Shown here in pieces: positions 1-8,307 of a stretch of DNA of 37,679 nucleotides. Position numbers and translations under genes: made by a program. A model generated the notes under the pieces. The model saw only the letters and a program-made list of their open reading frames with translations. It was not told where the DNA came from and made no database searches. Origin of the DNA: Kocuria rosea. GTDB lineage: Bacteria > Actinomycetota > Actinomycetes > Actinomycetales > Micrococcaceae. Location of the stretch: NCBI RefSeq assembly GCF_023715525.1, contig NZ_JAMBOG010000026.1, positions 1 through 37,679 of the forward strand, read 5' to 3'. The stretch's first letter is position 1. Each line of letters begins with the position of its first letter.

Positions 1-1
1 C

Positions 2-190
2 AGTGCTGAGGCCGGCGGGTCCAAGGCGCAGTGGAACGCCCACCTGGTGTACTACCTGGCCCGTGAGCCCGGGGTGACCGGGCTGGTGTGGTTCCACTAC
101 AACAAGGAGACCGACTGGCGCATCAACAGCAGCGCCACGTCGGCCGACGCGCTGCGCCAGGCCCTGGGCGCCCGCCCCTGCCCGGTCTGA
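2..190 (+). CDS. C-terminal fragment of a glycoside-hydrolase-like protein (GH26-like)
   Basis: The frame is open from the window edge to TGA at 188-190, giving the last 62 residues of a protein whose start lies outside. The tail reads as an alpha/beta-barrel glycoside hydrolase end: a helix (QWNAHLVYYLAREPGVTG), a strand (LVWFHYNKETDWRINSS), and a last helix (ADALRQAL). A VWF-x-Y-x-K-E-x-D-W-R motif near the C-terminus is typical of actinobacterial GH26-type endo-beta-mannanase-like proteins. The catalytic glutamates are not in the window, so substrate and activity cannot be judged. The next genes are also exported envelope proteins, which fits a secreted enzyme. It could belong to another TIM-barrel family; only the truncated open frame is certain. 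Confidence 0.55.
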   Translation, partial: SAEAGGSKAQWNAHLVYYLAREPGVTGLVWFHYNKETDWRINSSATSADALRQALGARPCPV

Positions 191-374
191 CCGGGGCGGT
201 GGCGAGGACCTCTCCACCCGGCCCGGCCGCGGGCTGCGCCGTGGCGCGCGCCACACGCGGTCATCGTGATCGCTAAAGCAAAGACAACGTGTAGCGTGTG
301 CCGCAAGGACGGGCGCCACCCCCCGGGTGTCCCGTCCGCCGTGGTCCGCCCCGGGACCGTGACGAGGAGCCCTG

Positions 375-1028
375 ATGACAGTTCCCCTGCCCGCATCGTT
401 CGGCCGGTGCCGCGGCCCCGCCGTCGCCGCCCTGCTCGCACTCGCCCTCACCGGGTGCGCCGGGGGGACGGCCCCCACGTCGCCGGACGCCTCCGCCGCG
501 TCGGCTCCCTCCGCCGAGGCGTCGGCGACCGCGGAGCCCTCCCCGGAGTCCGCCCCCGCCTCCTCCGCGGTCACGGCGGAGGCGAGCGCCGCCCCGTCCG
601 GCAACGACGTGGCCCCCTACGACGAGACCGCCACCCGGGACGCCGGCGCGCGGTTCGGCACGCCCCAGCCCCTCGACGAGAACCTCGAGGCCGTCGTCGA
701 GGGGCCGCGGCCCGCCACCACGGGGGAGCGCGCGGTGCGCGCGGCCCCCGGCACCCCCGTCCAGGTCTTCACCCTCACCCTCACCAACACCGGCTCCGCC
801 CCCGTCGACGCCGTGCCCTGGTCCTTCCCCGTGGCGGTGGCCGCCGGGGAGCCCGCCGTCCCGGCCTTCGACGAGTCCCTGGGCGTGCGGATGGAGACCT
901 TCCCGACCCTCGCCCCCGGGGAGTCCGCCTCCCTCGAGGTCGCCTTCACCGCCGCGCACGACGCCGAGCTGGCCGTGCGCGTCTTCGACAACACCACCCC
1001 CCACCACTACGTCGAGTTCACCGACTGA
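375..1028 (+). CDS. Secreted lipoprotein, DUF4352-like
   Basis: This 217-residue protein has a lipoprotein signal: a short Arg-containing n-region, a hydrophobic stretch (residues 15-25) and lipobox LTGC with the lipidated cysteine at C28. An Ala/Ser/Pro/Glu-rich linker follows to about residue 80. The C-terminal part (about 90-217) looks like a beta-sandwich of the DUF4352 type, with FTLTLTNTGSAPVDA and APGESASLEVAF motifs that resemble immunoglobulin-like folds of extracellular lipoproteins. The ATG at 375 is preceded by GAGGAG at 364-369. The next gene starts 21 bp after the stop, so the two are probably co-transcribed. The function is unknown; a role on the outer face of the membrane is inferred from the signal. 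Confidence 0.75.
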   Translation: MTVPLPASFGRCRGPAVAALLALALTGCAGGTAPTSPDASAASAPSAEASATAEPSPESAPASSAVTAEASAAPSGNDVAPYDETATRDAGARFGTPQPLDENLEAVVEGPRPATTGERAVRAAPGTPVQVFTLTLTNTGSAPVDAVPWSFPVAVAAGEPAVPAFDESLGVRMETFPTLAPGESASLEVAFTAAHDAELAVRVFDNTTPHHYVEFTD

Positions 1029-1049
1029 CCCCCCAGCAAGGGACCTGCC

Positions 1050-3239
1050 ATGAAGATCTCAGCACTGCGCATCCCCACGGCGCTCGCGGCCTGCCTCGTC
1101 GTCGCCCTCGCCGGTGCGCCGGGGGCGTCCGCGAGCCCCGGCGAGGCCTCCCCGTCCGCCGGCGCGACGACGACCGCTCCTGCTCCGACCGAGGCGACGA
1201 CCGGGACGGCGACCGAGGCGACCGCCGAGGCGGCCGCGGAGACCACCGCGCCGCTCGCGCCGGAGGACGACGAGCTGGCGCTGACGCCCGCCGACGGCGT
1301 CCGGGCCGTCGACGTCCTGGCCAACGACGGGCTCGCCGACCCGGCCGCGGTGCGGCTGCTGCTCGTGGACCCGGCCGCGGCCGGGGAGCAGCTCGGCGGC
1401 GAGCTCGCCACCGGCCTCGGGTCCCTGCGCGTGGTCGGGCCCGGCACGGACCCGGCCGCGCTGCCGGAGGGCTGGGACGTTCCCGCCCACCCGGTCCTCG
1501 CCCTCGACCCGGCCGGCGCCGACCCGGGCGAGGCCCCGTCCTCCGTCGAGGTGAGCTACGCCGTCGTGGACCCCGCGGGCACCGACGCCCGCGCCGTGCT
1601 CACCCTGACCCGGCCGGCGGCGGACGCCGGCGGCACCGCGCCCGGCGGCCCGGCCCCCGAGTCCACCGGCAGGTCCACCACCGCCCCGACCGCGGAGCCG
1701 TCGTCCCGGCCCACGGCCCGGGACGACCAGTCCGCCGCGGCCGCCGAGGACGTGGACGAGAACGCGGGCGTCCCGTCCGCGGTGCGCCAGGCCCTCGAGG
1801 CGGCGGCCCTGCGCGAGGCCGCCCGGACCGGCGCGCCCACGTTCCCCATGCGCGCCTGGAACGGCGGCTGGGAGTGGCCGCGCGCGAACGGCGTCGTGCT
1901 GTGGTCGCAGGCCCACGGGGCCCACTACGTTCACCTGCGAGGGGCCATCGGGCAGAAGTGGGCCGCCACGGGCACGCTCGCCACCCTCGGCTGGCCCGTC
2001 GCGGACGAGGCCTGCGGGATGGCCGGCGGCGGGTGCCGGCAGTCCTTCTCCAACGGCCGCACCATCTACTGGAGCTCCGCCACCGGGGCGCGGATCGTGC
2101 ACGTGAACGGGGACATCGCCCGGAAGTGGGCCCGCCTGGGCTCCGAGCGCGGGGCCCTCGGCTATCCGACCGGCGACCGGATCTGCGAGATGGCCGGCGG
2201 CGGGTGCCGGCAGTCCTTCTCCAACGGCCGCACCATCTACTGGAGCTCCGCCACCGGGGCGCGGATCGTGCACGTGAACGGGGACATCGCCCGGAAGTGG
2301 GCCCGCCTGGGCTCCGAGCGCGGGGCCCTCGGCTATCCGACCGGCGACCGGATCTGCGAGATGGCCGGCGGCGGGTGCCGGCAGTCCTTCTCCAACGGCC
2401 GCACCATCTACTGGAGCTCCGCCACCGGGGCGCGGATCGTGCGCCCCAAGAGCGCCGTCGGGCAGAAGTGGGACCAGCTGGGCCGGGAGCGCGGATCCCT
2501 CGGCTATCCGACCGGCGACTACGTGCCCCAGGGCAGCGCCGCCGCGTACCAGAAGTTCCGCAACGGCATCATCACGTGGAACGCGTCGTCGGGCACCCGG
2601 ACGTACATGTTCCGCGGTGAGTGCCAGAACCTCAACAACGGCCGCTCCGTGCAGCCCACCCGCAACGCGGCCCGGGTGTCCCTGGCCGTCGCCGAGGGCT
2701 ACGGCCGGTCGGCGGCCACGTTCATCAACTGCGTGCGCATCGGGGGCAGCTACGTCGAGGACTGGCGGACCTCCGCCAACGTCGGCGCGAGCGGGTTCAA
2801 GAAGCCGGGCGTGCCCTCCGGCCACACCCAGTACCTCTACTCGCCGCAGGGCTCCTACTCCGTCACGGAATCGTTCGGGGTCTACAACCCCGGCACGGCC
2901 CTGCCCTACCGCCAGCTCAACCCCAACTCCCGCTGGGGCGGGCGCCTGGGCACGCTCTACAACAAGTACTTCGAGTCCACGGGCTACACCTGGCCGGACG
3001 AGAACATGTGGTACTTCGCGCAGTCCGGCGACTACCGGCTGGGCGTGGTGATCAACTACAACCGCCCGCCGGACTCGCCCATCGTCCAGGGCAACGGGTT
3101 CGCCATCTTCCTGCACGCGAACAAGAAGCCCACGGCCGGGTGCATCGCGCTGCACGAGCACGAGGTCGCCCGGTACATGCGCACGGCGAAGCCGGGCGAC
3201 CGGATCATCATGGGGGTGCGTGCGGACCTGTTCCGCTGA
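1050..3239 (+). CDS. Secreted LGFP-repeat protein with C-terminal L,D-transpeptidase-like (YkuD-type) domain
   Basis: The protein has 729 residues. A Sec signal peptide covers residues 1-28, with likely cleavage after ASA. A Thr/Ala-rich segment and an Ig-like 'DVLAND' domain (about 75-195, closing with VSYAVVDPAGTDARAVLTL) follow, then a second low-complexity linker. From about residue 268 come four to five LGFP-type repeats (LGWPVAD, LGYPTGD), a module known in actinobacteria to attach proteins to the cell envelope. The C-terminal 200 residues carry H689 (IFLHANKK) and C698 (TAGCIAL), matching the His and SxGCxR-like Cys of YkuD/ErfK L,D-transpeptidases. Here Ala replaces the usual Arg after GCI, so catalysis should be tested. 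The likely role is peptidoglycan cross-linking or anchoring outside the membrane. Two repeat units are identical at the DNA level. Confidence 0.8.
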   Translation: MKISALRIPTALAACLVVALAGAPGASASPGEASPSAGATTTAPAPTEATTGTATEATAEAAAETTAPLAPEDDELALTPADGVRAVDVLANDGLADPAAVRLLLVDPAAAGEQLGGELATGLGSLRVVGPGTDPAALPEGWDVPAHPVLALDPAGADPGEAPSSVEVSYAVVDPAGTDARAVLTLTRPAADAGGTAPGGPAPESTGRSTTAPTAEPSSRPTARDDQSAAAAEDVDENAGVPSAVRQALEAAALREAARTGAPTFPMRAWNGGWEWPRANGVVLWSQAHGAHYVHLRGAIGQKWAATGTLATLGWPVADEACGMAGGGCRQSFSNGRTIYWSSATGARIVHVNGDIARKWARLGSERGALGYPTGDRICEMAGGGCRQSFSNGRTIYWSSATGARIVHVNGDIARKWARLGSERGALGYPTGDRICEMAGGGCRQSFSNGRTIYWSSATGARIVRPKSAVGQKWDQLGRERGSLGYPTGDYVPQGSAAAYQKFRNGIITWNASSGTRTYMFRGECQNLNNGRSVQPTRNAARVSLAVAEGYGRSAATFINCVRIGGSYVEDWRTSANVGASGFKKPGVPSGHTQYLYSPQGSYSVTESFGVYNPGTALPYRQLNPNSRWGGRLGTLYNKYFESTGYTWPDENMWYFAQSGDYRLGVVINYNRPPDSPIVQGNGFAIFLHANKKPTAGCIALHEHEVARYMRTAKPGDRIIMGVRADLFR
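2019..2442 (+). repeat. Perfect 171-bp tandem repeat inside the LGFP gene (two full copies plus 82 bp)
   Basis: Copies start at ATGGCCGGCGG at 2019, 2190 and 2361, a period of 171 bp or 57 codons. The first two units look identical base for base, and the third matches for 82 bp up to 2442 before diverging. The repeat stays in frame and each unit encodes one LGFP module. Such identity across synonymous sites indicates very recent duplication or ongoing gene conversion. Confidence 0.93.
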
Positions 3240-3245
3240 GGGCCC

Positions 3246-3292
3246 GGACGCACGAGGGGGACCGCGCCGCGCGCGGTCCCCCTCGTGCGTCC
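3246..3292. terminator. Strong bidirectional terminator between convergent genes
   Basis: A perfect 22-bp inverted repeat (3246-3267 and 3271-3292) has a 3-nt loop. It lies between the stop of the LGFP gene (3239) and the stop of the convergent TIGR03085 gene (3311), where it can end both transcripts. There is no long T-run, as is common in high-GC actinobacteria. Confidence 0.85.
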
Positions 3293-3310
3293 GTTCCCGG
3301 GTGCGCGGAC

Positions 3311-3913
3311 CTACTCGACGGTCTCCTCGACCTTCGCCTGCGCGCGGCGCCCGAAGGCCCACAGCAGCAGCTCGCTCGGGGTCCCGCGCAGCACGCGGAC
3401 CCGGCCGGTCTTCCCGCGCCCGCCGCGCACCGCACCGAAGGACGGGGCGATGAGCACCACGGCGTCCTGCTGGTCGTTCAGCATCACCTTGGCGAGCAGG
3501 TTCAGGGACCGCCAGAGGTCCTTCTCCTCGTCGTGCAGCAGGGGCCGGTCGTGCCACTCGGGCTGGGCGCGGCGCACGTCCTCGTGGTGGACGTAGAGCT
3601 CGACGGTGTTCAGCCGCTTGTCCACCGGGCCCAGCCGCGCCGGGGAGTACAGCGGCGGGCGCTCGACCTTGTGCACGAGCTGCTCCCACGGCAGCCCGGC
3701 GACGGCCTCCTCGGAGCGCCGGGCGCGCTCGCCCAGCACGGGCAGCTGCGGCAGGGCCCTGCCGGCCAGCACGTCGGGGCGGCCGTCGCGCAGCACGAGG
3801 TGCACGGCGAGGTCGCGGGTGGTCCAGCCCTCGCACAGGGTGGGTGCGTCGGGGCCGAGCCGGCGCAGGAGCGCGGCGAGGTGGCGGCGCTCGACGTTGG
3901 CGAAATTGGTCAC
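3311..3913 (-). CDS. TIGR03085 family metal-binding protein (maleylpyruvate-isomerase/DinB-like)
   Basis: The 200-residue protein starts at GTG 3913 behind a strong GAGGAGGAA site; the open frame runs further upstream without any family-like sequence, so this start is chosen. The N-terminal part (ERRHLAALLRRLGPDAPTLCEGWTTRDLAVHLVLRDGRPD) has the helix and the W-x-x-x-D-L-x-x-H arrangement of the mycothiol-dependent maleylpyruvate isomerase N domain, a DinB-like four-helix bundle that binds a divalent metal. ELYVHHEDVRRAQPEW contributes further His residues. Proteins of this family may carry out thiol-dependent (mycothiol) chemistry, but the substrate is unknown. It is convergent with the LGFP gene and reads in the same direction as the DUF3817 gene, about 100 bp apart. 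Confidence 0.8.
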   Translation of the reverse strand: MTNFANVERRHLAALLRRLGPDAPTLCEGWTTRDLAVHLVLRDGRPDVLAGRALPQLPVLGERARRSEEAVAGLPWEQLVHKVERPPLYSPARLGPVDKRLNTVELYVHHEDVRRAQPEWHDRPLLHDEEKDLWRSLNLLAKVMLNDQQDAVVLIAPSFGAVRGGRGKTGRVRVLRGTPSELLLWAFGRRAQAKVEETVE

Positions 3914-3965
3914 GGGTTCCTCCTCGCGGCCTCGCCGACGGTCGGCGGGGCCGTCCGGTGCCCAC

Positions 3966-3971
3966 GCTATA
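3966..3971 (-). promoter_or_regulatory. Candidate -10 (TATAGC) for the TIGR03085 gene
   Basis: On the minus strand TATAGC stands 52 nt before the GTG start at 3913, in an AT-richer patch of an otherwise very GC-rich gap. No good -35 is visible, as is usual for actinobacterial promoters. Assignment is by sequence appearance only. Confidence 0.35.
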
Positions 3972-4014
3972 CCGGGGCATCCACGGCCCGGAACCGACGC
4001 GGCCGGGCCCGTGC

Positions 4015-4470
4015 TCAGCCGCGGGGGACGGGCGGGCCCAGGTACAGCAGCACCGAGGTCAGCACCGCGACGACGGCGGCGCCCGTGAGCACCGCGAGCA
4101 GGGGGCTGCGCAGGGCCCACGCCTGGAGTCGCTCCAGCGCGGTGGCCGGCCGCTCCCCACCGGGGGAGAGCCGCCACCCGCCGGCCAGCCGGCCCGTGCG
4201 CACGGCCCGCCGCTCGAACGGGACCGTGGCCCAGGGCACGACCGAGCTGAGCAGCCCCAGCACCCCGAAGCCGGGGGACCACCGCTGGTTCACCCACACG
4301 AAGCACGTCACCACGCAGTAACTGAGGAAAACGACGCCGTGGACCGTGCCGAAGACGGGGACGAAGGCCTCGGAGACCCCGGTGTACTTCAGGACCATGC
4401 CCAGGATCAGCAGCGTCCAGGTCACCGCCTCCGCGAGGGCGAGCCGGCCGTAGAGCTCACGGGGTGTCAT
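4015..4470 (-). CDS. DUF3817 integral membrane protein
   Basis: This 151-residue protein starts with MTPRELYGRLALAEAVTWTL, the N-terminus typical of DUF3817. Transmembrane segments are visible at about residues 10-27, 42-60, 68-85 and 118-140. The conserved family features are an E in the first helix and a G-x-x-H (GTVHGVVF) in the second. A basic insert (FERRAVRTGRLAGGWRLSP) separates the last segments. Its ATG lies 14 bp inside the 3' end of the upstream ABC transporter gene, so translation is probably coupled and the gene belongs to the exporter operon. No biochemical function is established for the family. Confidence 0.8.
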   Translation of the reverse strand: MTPRELYGRLALAEAVTWTLLILGMVLKYTGVSEAFVPVFGTVHGVVFLSYCVVTCFVWVNQRWSPGFGVLGLLSSVVPWATVPFERRAVRTGRLAGGWRLSPGGERPATALERLQAWALRSPLLAVLTGAAVVAVLTSVLLYLGPPVPRG

Positions 4471-6409
4471 GGGCGGGGATCTCCTGGAGGTCGGGGGGCG
4501 GGGCGTCGTCGTCGGCGGAGGCCGGGGCGTGGAACTGGCTGGTGTGCAGCCGGTGGTAGGCCCCGCGGACGGCCAGCAGCTTCTCGTGGGTGCCGTGCTC
4601 GACGATCCGGCCCTCCTCCATCACCAGGATGATATCGGCGTCCCGGACCGTGGAGAGCCGGTGGGCGATGACGAAGGAGGTCCGGTCGGTGCGCAGCGCC
4701 GCCATCGCGTGCTGCACGAGCAGCTTGGTGCGCGTGTCCACGGAGGACGTGGCCTCGTCGAGGATCAGCAGGGACGGGTCGGCCAGGAACGCGCGCGCGA
4801 TGGTGATCAGCTGCTTCTCGCCCGCCGACACGCCGGCGCCCTCCTCGTCGATCACCGTGTCGTAGCCCTCGGGCAGCGCACGGACGAAGCGGTCCACGTA
4901 CGTGGCCCGGGCTGCGGCCAGCACCTGCTCGTCCGTGGCGTCGAGGCGGCCGTAGCGGATGTTCTCCCGGATGCTGCCACCGAACAGCCACGCGTCCTGC
5001 AGCACCATCCCTACCGTGGACCTCAGCTCGGCGCGGGACAGGTCCGTGACGTCCACGCCGTCCAGCAGGATCCGCCCGCCGCCCAGCTCGTAGAAGCGCA
5101 GCACGAGGTTGACGAGAGTGGTCTTGCCCGCGCCGGTGGGTCCCACGATCGCGACCGTCTGCCCCGGCCGCGCCTCGAAGGAGAGGTCCCGGATCAGCGG
5201 CACGGCCGGGTCGTAGGAGAAGGACACGCGCTCGAAGCGCACGTGCCCCCGGGGCCGCTCCGGCAGGCGGGCGCGGGCCGCGTCGGGGCGCTGCTCGTCC
5301 GCGTCGAGCAGCTCGAAGGCCCGCTCGGCGGAGGCCACCCCGGACTGCAGGGCGTTAGCCATGCCCGCCATCTGGGACAGCGGCTGCGTGAACTCGCGCG
5401 AGTACTGGATGAACGCGGTGGCGCCCCCGAGGCTCAGCTGCCCGGAGGCCACGCGCAGCCCGCCCAGCACCGCGATGCCCACGTAGGAGAGGTAGGAGAC
5501 GAACTGCATGACGGGCATGATCGTCCCGGACACGAACTGCGCCCCGAAGGACGCCCGGTACAGCTGCTCGTTGCGCTCGTCGAAGCGCTCCACCATCTCC
5601 TGCTCCCGGCCGAAGACCGTGATCAGCTCGTGGCCGGAGAAGGACTCCTCGACGTGCCCGTTGAGCGCGCCGGTGGCCCGCCACTGCTCCGTGAACAGCC
5701 GCTGGGCGCGCACCCCGATGACCCCGGCCGCCACGGCGGAGAAGGGCAGGGCGAGCAGGGCCACGAGGGCCAGCTGCCAGGACACCACGAACATCATCAC
5801 CACGATGCCGACGACCGTGAGCAGCGACTGGACCAGCTGGGTGAAGGACTGCTGGAGGGCGGTCTGCACGTTGTCGACGTCGTTGGTCACCCGGGAGAGC
5901 ACGTCGCCGCGCTGGCGGGCGTCGAACCAGCCCAGCGGCAACCGGTGGAGCTTCTCCTCCACCGCGTTGCGCAGGTCGTGGACCACCCGCATGACCAGCC
6001 GGTTGAGCAGCAGGCCCTGGGCCCACATGAGCACGGAGGCCACGAGGTACATGGCCAGCACCAGGAGGATCAGCCGCCCGAGCGCCGGGAGGTCGACGCC
6101 GGCGCCGGGGACGACGTCCATCGCCGCCACCATGTCCGCGAGGCCGTCCTCGCCGCGCGCCCTCAGGTCCTGCGCGGCCTCCTCCCGGGACGCGCCCGCG
6201 GGCAGGGCCCGGCCCACGACCCCGGCGAAGACCACGTCCATGGCCCGGCCCAGCACGAGCGGGGCCCACACGTTGAGCACCACGGACACCGCCCCGAACG
6301 CGGCGACGACGACCAGCCCCGGCCACTGCGGGCGCAGCAGGCCGAGCAGCCGGCCCGCCGAGGGCCAGAACTGCCTCGCCCGGCGGGCAGGGGCCTCCGG
6401 CTCCGCCAT
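4457..6409 (-). CDS. ABC exporter half-transporter B (TMD-NBD fusion, catalytic Glu present)
   Basis: The 650-residue protein has an N-terminal six-helix exporter membrane domain (about 20-370), with an inserted hydrophilic loop (RALPAGASREEAAQDLRARGEDGLADM) between helices 1 and 2, and a C-terminal ATPase domain. Walker A is GPTGAGKTT, and Walker B ends LLILDEATSSVD with the catalytic glutamate. The H-loop is IAHRLSTV. The signature is VSAGEKQ rather than LSGGQ, hence non-canonical. The ATG at 6409 shares its A with the TGA of the upstream transporter gene, so the two are translationally coupled and probably form a heterodimer. The partner's Walker B lacks the catalytic Glu, which matches this degenerate signature. 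The substrate is unknown; lipid or drug export is typical of the class. Confidence 0.9.
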   Translation of the reverse strand: MAEPEAPARRARQFWPSAGRLLGLLRPQWPGLVVVAAFGAVSVVLNVWAPLVLGRAMDVVFAGVVGRALPAGASREEAAQDLRARGEDGLADMVAAMDVVPGAGVDLPALGRLILLVLAMYLVASVLMWAQGLLLNRLVMRVVHDLRNAVEEKLHRLPLGWFDARQRGDVLSRVTNDVDNVQTALQQSFTQLVQSLLTVVGIVVMMFVVSWQLALVALLALPFSAVAAGVIGVRAQRLFTEQWRATGALNGHVEESFSGHELITVFGREQEMVERFDERNEQLYRASFGAQFVSGTIMPVMQFVSYLSYVGIAVLGGLRVASGQLSLGGATAFIQYSREFTQPLSQMAGMANALQSGVASAERAFELLDADEQRPDAARARLPERPRGHVRFERVSFSYDPAVPLIRDLSFEARPGQTVAIVGPTGAGKTTLVNLVLRFYELGGGRILLDGVDVTDLSRAELRSTVGMVLQDAWLFGGSIRENIRYGRLDATDEQVLAAARATYVDRFVRALPEGYDTVIDEEGAGVSAGEKQLITIARAFLADPSLLILDEATSSVDTRTKLLVQHAMAALRTDRTSFVIAHRLSTVRDADIILVMEEGRIVEHGTHEKLLAVRGAYHRLHTSQFHAPASADDDAPPPDLQEIPAHDTP

Positions 6410-8142
6410 CAGGCGACCTCCTCGGCGCTGATCTGGGAGGCGACGATTCCCCGGTAGGTCTCCGAGCAGCCCAGCAGCTGCTCGTGGGTGCCGCGGGCCG
6501 TGATCCGCCCGCCGTCGAGGACGAGGATCTGGTCGGCGTCGCGGACGGTGGACACGCGCTGGGCCACCACGATCACCGTGGCGTCGCGGGTGACGGGCCC
6601 GAGGGCTGCACGCAGCCGGGCGTCGGTGCCGACGTCCAGGGCGGAGAACGCGTCGTCGAAGAGGTACACGCGCGGACGGGCCACCAGCGCGCGGGCGATG
6701 GACAGCCGCTGCCGCTGCCCGCCGGAGACGTTCGTGCCGCCCTGGGCGATCGGGGCGTCGAGGCCCCCGGGCATCCGGCGCACGAAGTCCTCCGCCTGGG
6801 CCGTGCGCAGCGCCGCCCACAGCTCCTCGTCCGTGGCCCCGGGCCGGCCCAGCCGCAGGTTCGAGGAGACGGTGCCGGAGAACAGGTAGGCCCGCTGCGG
6901 GACCAGGGCCACGCGGGCGGCGATCTGCGCGTGGGAGAGCCGGGGGAGGGGCACGCCGTCGAGCAGCACGGTCCCGCCCGTGGGGTCCATCAGCCGGGGC
7001 AGCAGGTGCAGCAGGGTGGACTTGCCGGAGCCCGTGGAGCCGACGACGGCGGTGGTGCGCCCCGGTCCGGCCCGCAGGCCGATGCCCTCGAGCACGGGCG
7101 CCTCGGCCCCCGGGTAGGAGAAGGCGACGTCCCGCAGCTCGACGACGCCGGCCGCGGACGCCGGCTCGGCCGGTTCCGCGGGCTCGCGCACGGAGGGCTC
7201 CGTGCCGAGCACCTCCCCGATCCGCTCGGCGCAGACCAGGGCGCGCGGGACCATCATGACCATGAAGGTGCCCATCAGCACGGCCATGAGGATCTGCAGG
7301 AGGTACTGCAGGAACGCGGTGAGGTAGCCCACCTGGAGCTGCCCCACGTCCACGCGCAGGCCGCCGAACCACAGCACCGCGGCCGTGGCCACGTGCAGGA
7401 CCATGGTGATCACGGGGAACATCAGCACGAACAGGGCCCCGATGCGCACGGAGACGTCGGTGAGCTCCCGGTTGGCCGCGGCGAAGCGCCGGGACTCGTG
7501 CTCCTCCCGGACGAAGGCGCGCACGACGCGCACGCCGGCGATCTGCTCGCGCAGCACCGCGTTGATCCGGTCGATCCGCTCCTGCATCCGCCGGAACAGG
7601 GGCATCAGCCGGGTGGCCAGCACGCCCACGGCCACCGCGAGCACGGGCACGGCCACCCACACGAGCCAGGACAGGCCCGCGTCCTCGCGCAGCGCCATGA
7701 CGATCCCGCCGACGCTCATGATCGGGGCCGCGACCATGAAGTTCAGGGTCATCAGCACGAGCATCTGGATCTGCTGGACGTCGTTGGTCCCGCGCGTGAT
7801 CAGGGACGGGGCGCCGAAGCGCTGGACCTCGCGGGAGCCGAACGAGCTCACGCGCCGGTAGACCGCCCGGCGGAGGTCGCGGCCCGTGCCCATGGCCGCG
7901 CGGGCGCCGCAGTACACCGCGGCGACCGCGGCGGCCACCTGGACGAGCGCGACGACCAGCATCACCTGGCCGGTGCGCAGCACCAGAGCGGTGTCCCCGC
8001 GGGTGACGCCCTCGTCGATGATCCGGGCGTTGAGGCTGGGCAGCAGCAGCGCGGCGACCGTGGCGGTCAGCTGCAGGACGACGACGGCGAGGACCCACGG
8101 CCGGTAGCGGCCGGTGTAGTGCCGGACGAGACGGACAAGCAT
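6409..8142 (-). CDS. ABC exporter half-transporter A (TMD-NBD fusion, non-canonical Walker B)
   Basis: Start ATG 8142 (MLVRLVRHYTGRYRPW) is chosen because AGGAG precedes it and the family's N-terminus begins there; the open frame extends further but without similarity. The 577-residue protein has six predicted membrane helices (about 15-310) and an ATPase domain with Walker A GSTGSGKST, signature NVSGGQRQRLS and Walker B VYLFDDAFSALD. The residue after the Walker B aspartate is Asp, not Glu, as in the degenerate-site subunits of heterodimeric exporters such as TM287/288. The H-loop position reads VVAQRVST, with Gln in place of His, further support for a weakened site. It is the first gene of the operon with half-transporter B and the DUF3817 protein. 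Confidence 0.9.
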   Translation of the reverse strand: MLVRLVRHYTGRYRPWVLAVVVLQLTATVAALLLPSLNARIIDEGVTRGDTALVLRTGQVMLVVALVQVAAAVAAVYCGARAAMGTGRDLRRAVYRRVSSFGSREVQRFGAPSLITRGTNDVQQIQMLVLMTLNFMVAAPIMSVGGIVMALREDAGLSWLVWVAVPVLAVAVGVLATRLMPLFRRMQERIDRINAVLREQIAGVRVVRAFVREEHESRRFAAANRELTDVSVRIGALFVLMFPVITMVLHVATAAVLWFGGLRVDVGQLQVGYLTAFLQYLLQILMAVLMGTFMVMMVPRALVCAERIGEVLGTEPSVREPAEPAEPASAAGVVELRDVAFSYPGAEAPVLEGIGLRAGPGRTTAVVGSTGSGKSTLLHLLPRLMDPTGGTVLLDGVPLPRLSHAQIAARVALVPQRAYLFSGTVSSNLRLGRPGATDEELWAALRTAQAEDFVRRMPGGLDAPIAQGGTNVSGGQRQRLSIARALVARPRVYLFDDAFSALDVGTDARLRAALGPVTRDATVIVVAQRVSTVRDADQILVLDGGRITARGTHEQLLGCSETYRGIVASQISAEEVA

Positions 8143-8194
8143 GGCCGTGGCGCTCCTGCTCGCGGGACGGGAAGGGCCGCTGGGGCCGTGACCC

Positions 8195-8200
8195 AGGCTA
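8195..8200 (-). promoter_or_regulatory. Candidate -10 (TAGCCT) for the ABC exporter operon
   Basis: On the minus strand TAGCCT lies 52 nt before the ATG of half-transporter A, in the divergent intergenic region shared with the DeoR-type regulator. It fits the TAnnnT pattern of actinobacterial -10 elements. The -35 is unclear. Confidence 0.3.
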
Positions 8201-8307
8201 CGCCCGCGCCCGGGCACCTGCCGCCCCCGGCGCCGGGACCCGCGCGGGCCAGCCGGAGCGCTTTGCGACGCCGCGTGAAGTGGATCACCTCAGCCCCTAG
8301 CAAAACC

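Noticed and set aside
2019-2442. Repeat array as possible CRISPR
   Set aside because: The units are contiguous, 171 bp long, in frame and without spacers. They encode LGFP modules.
1059-3980. 973-codon open frame on the minus strand opposite the LGFP gene
   Set aside because: It is a GC-bias shadow: the sequence is Arg/Gly/Pro/Ala-rich without family motifs, and only its 5' end touches a real gene region. The plus strand has a signal peptide and clear domains.
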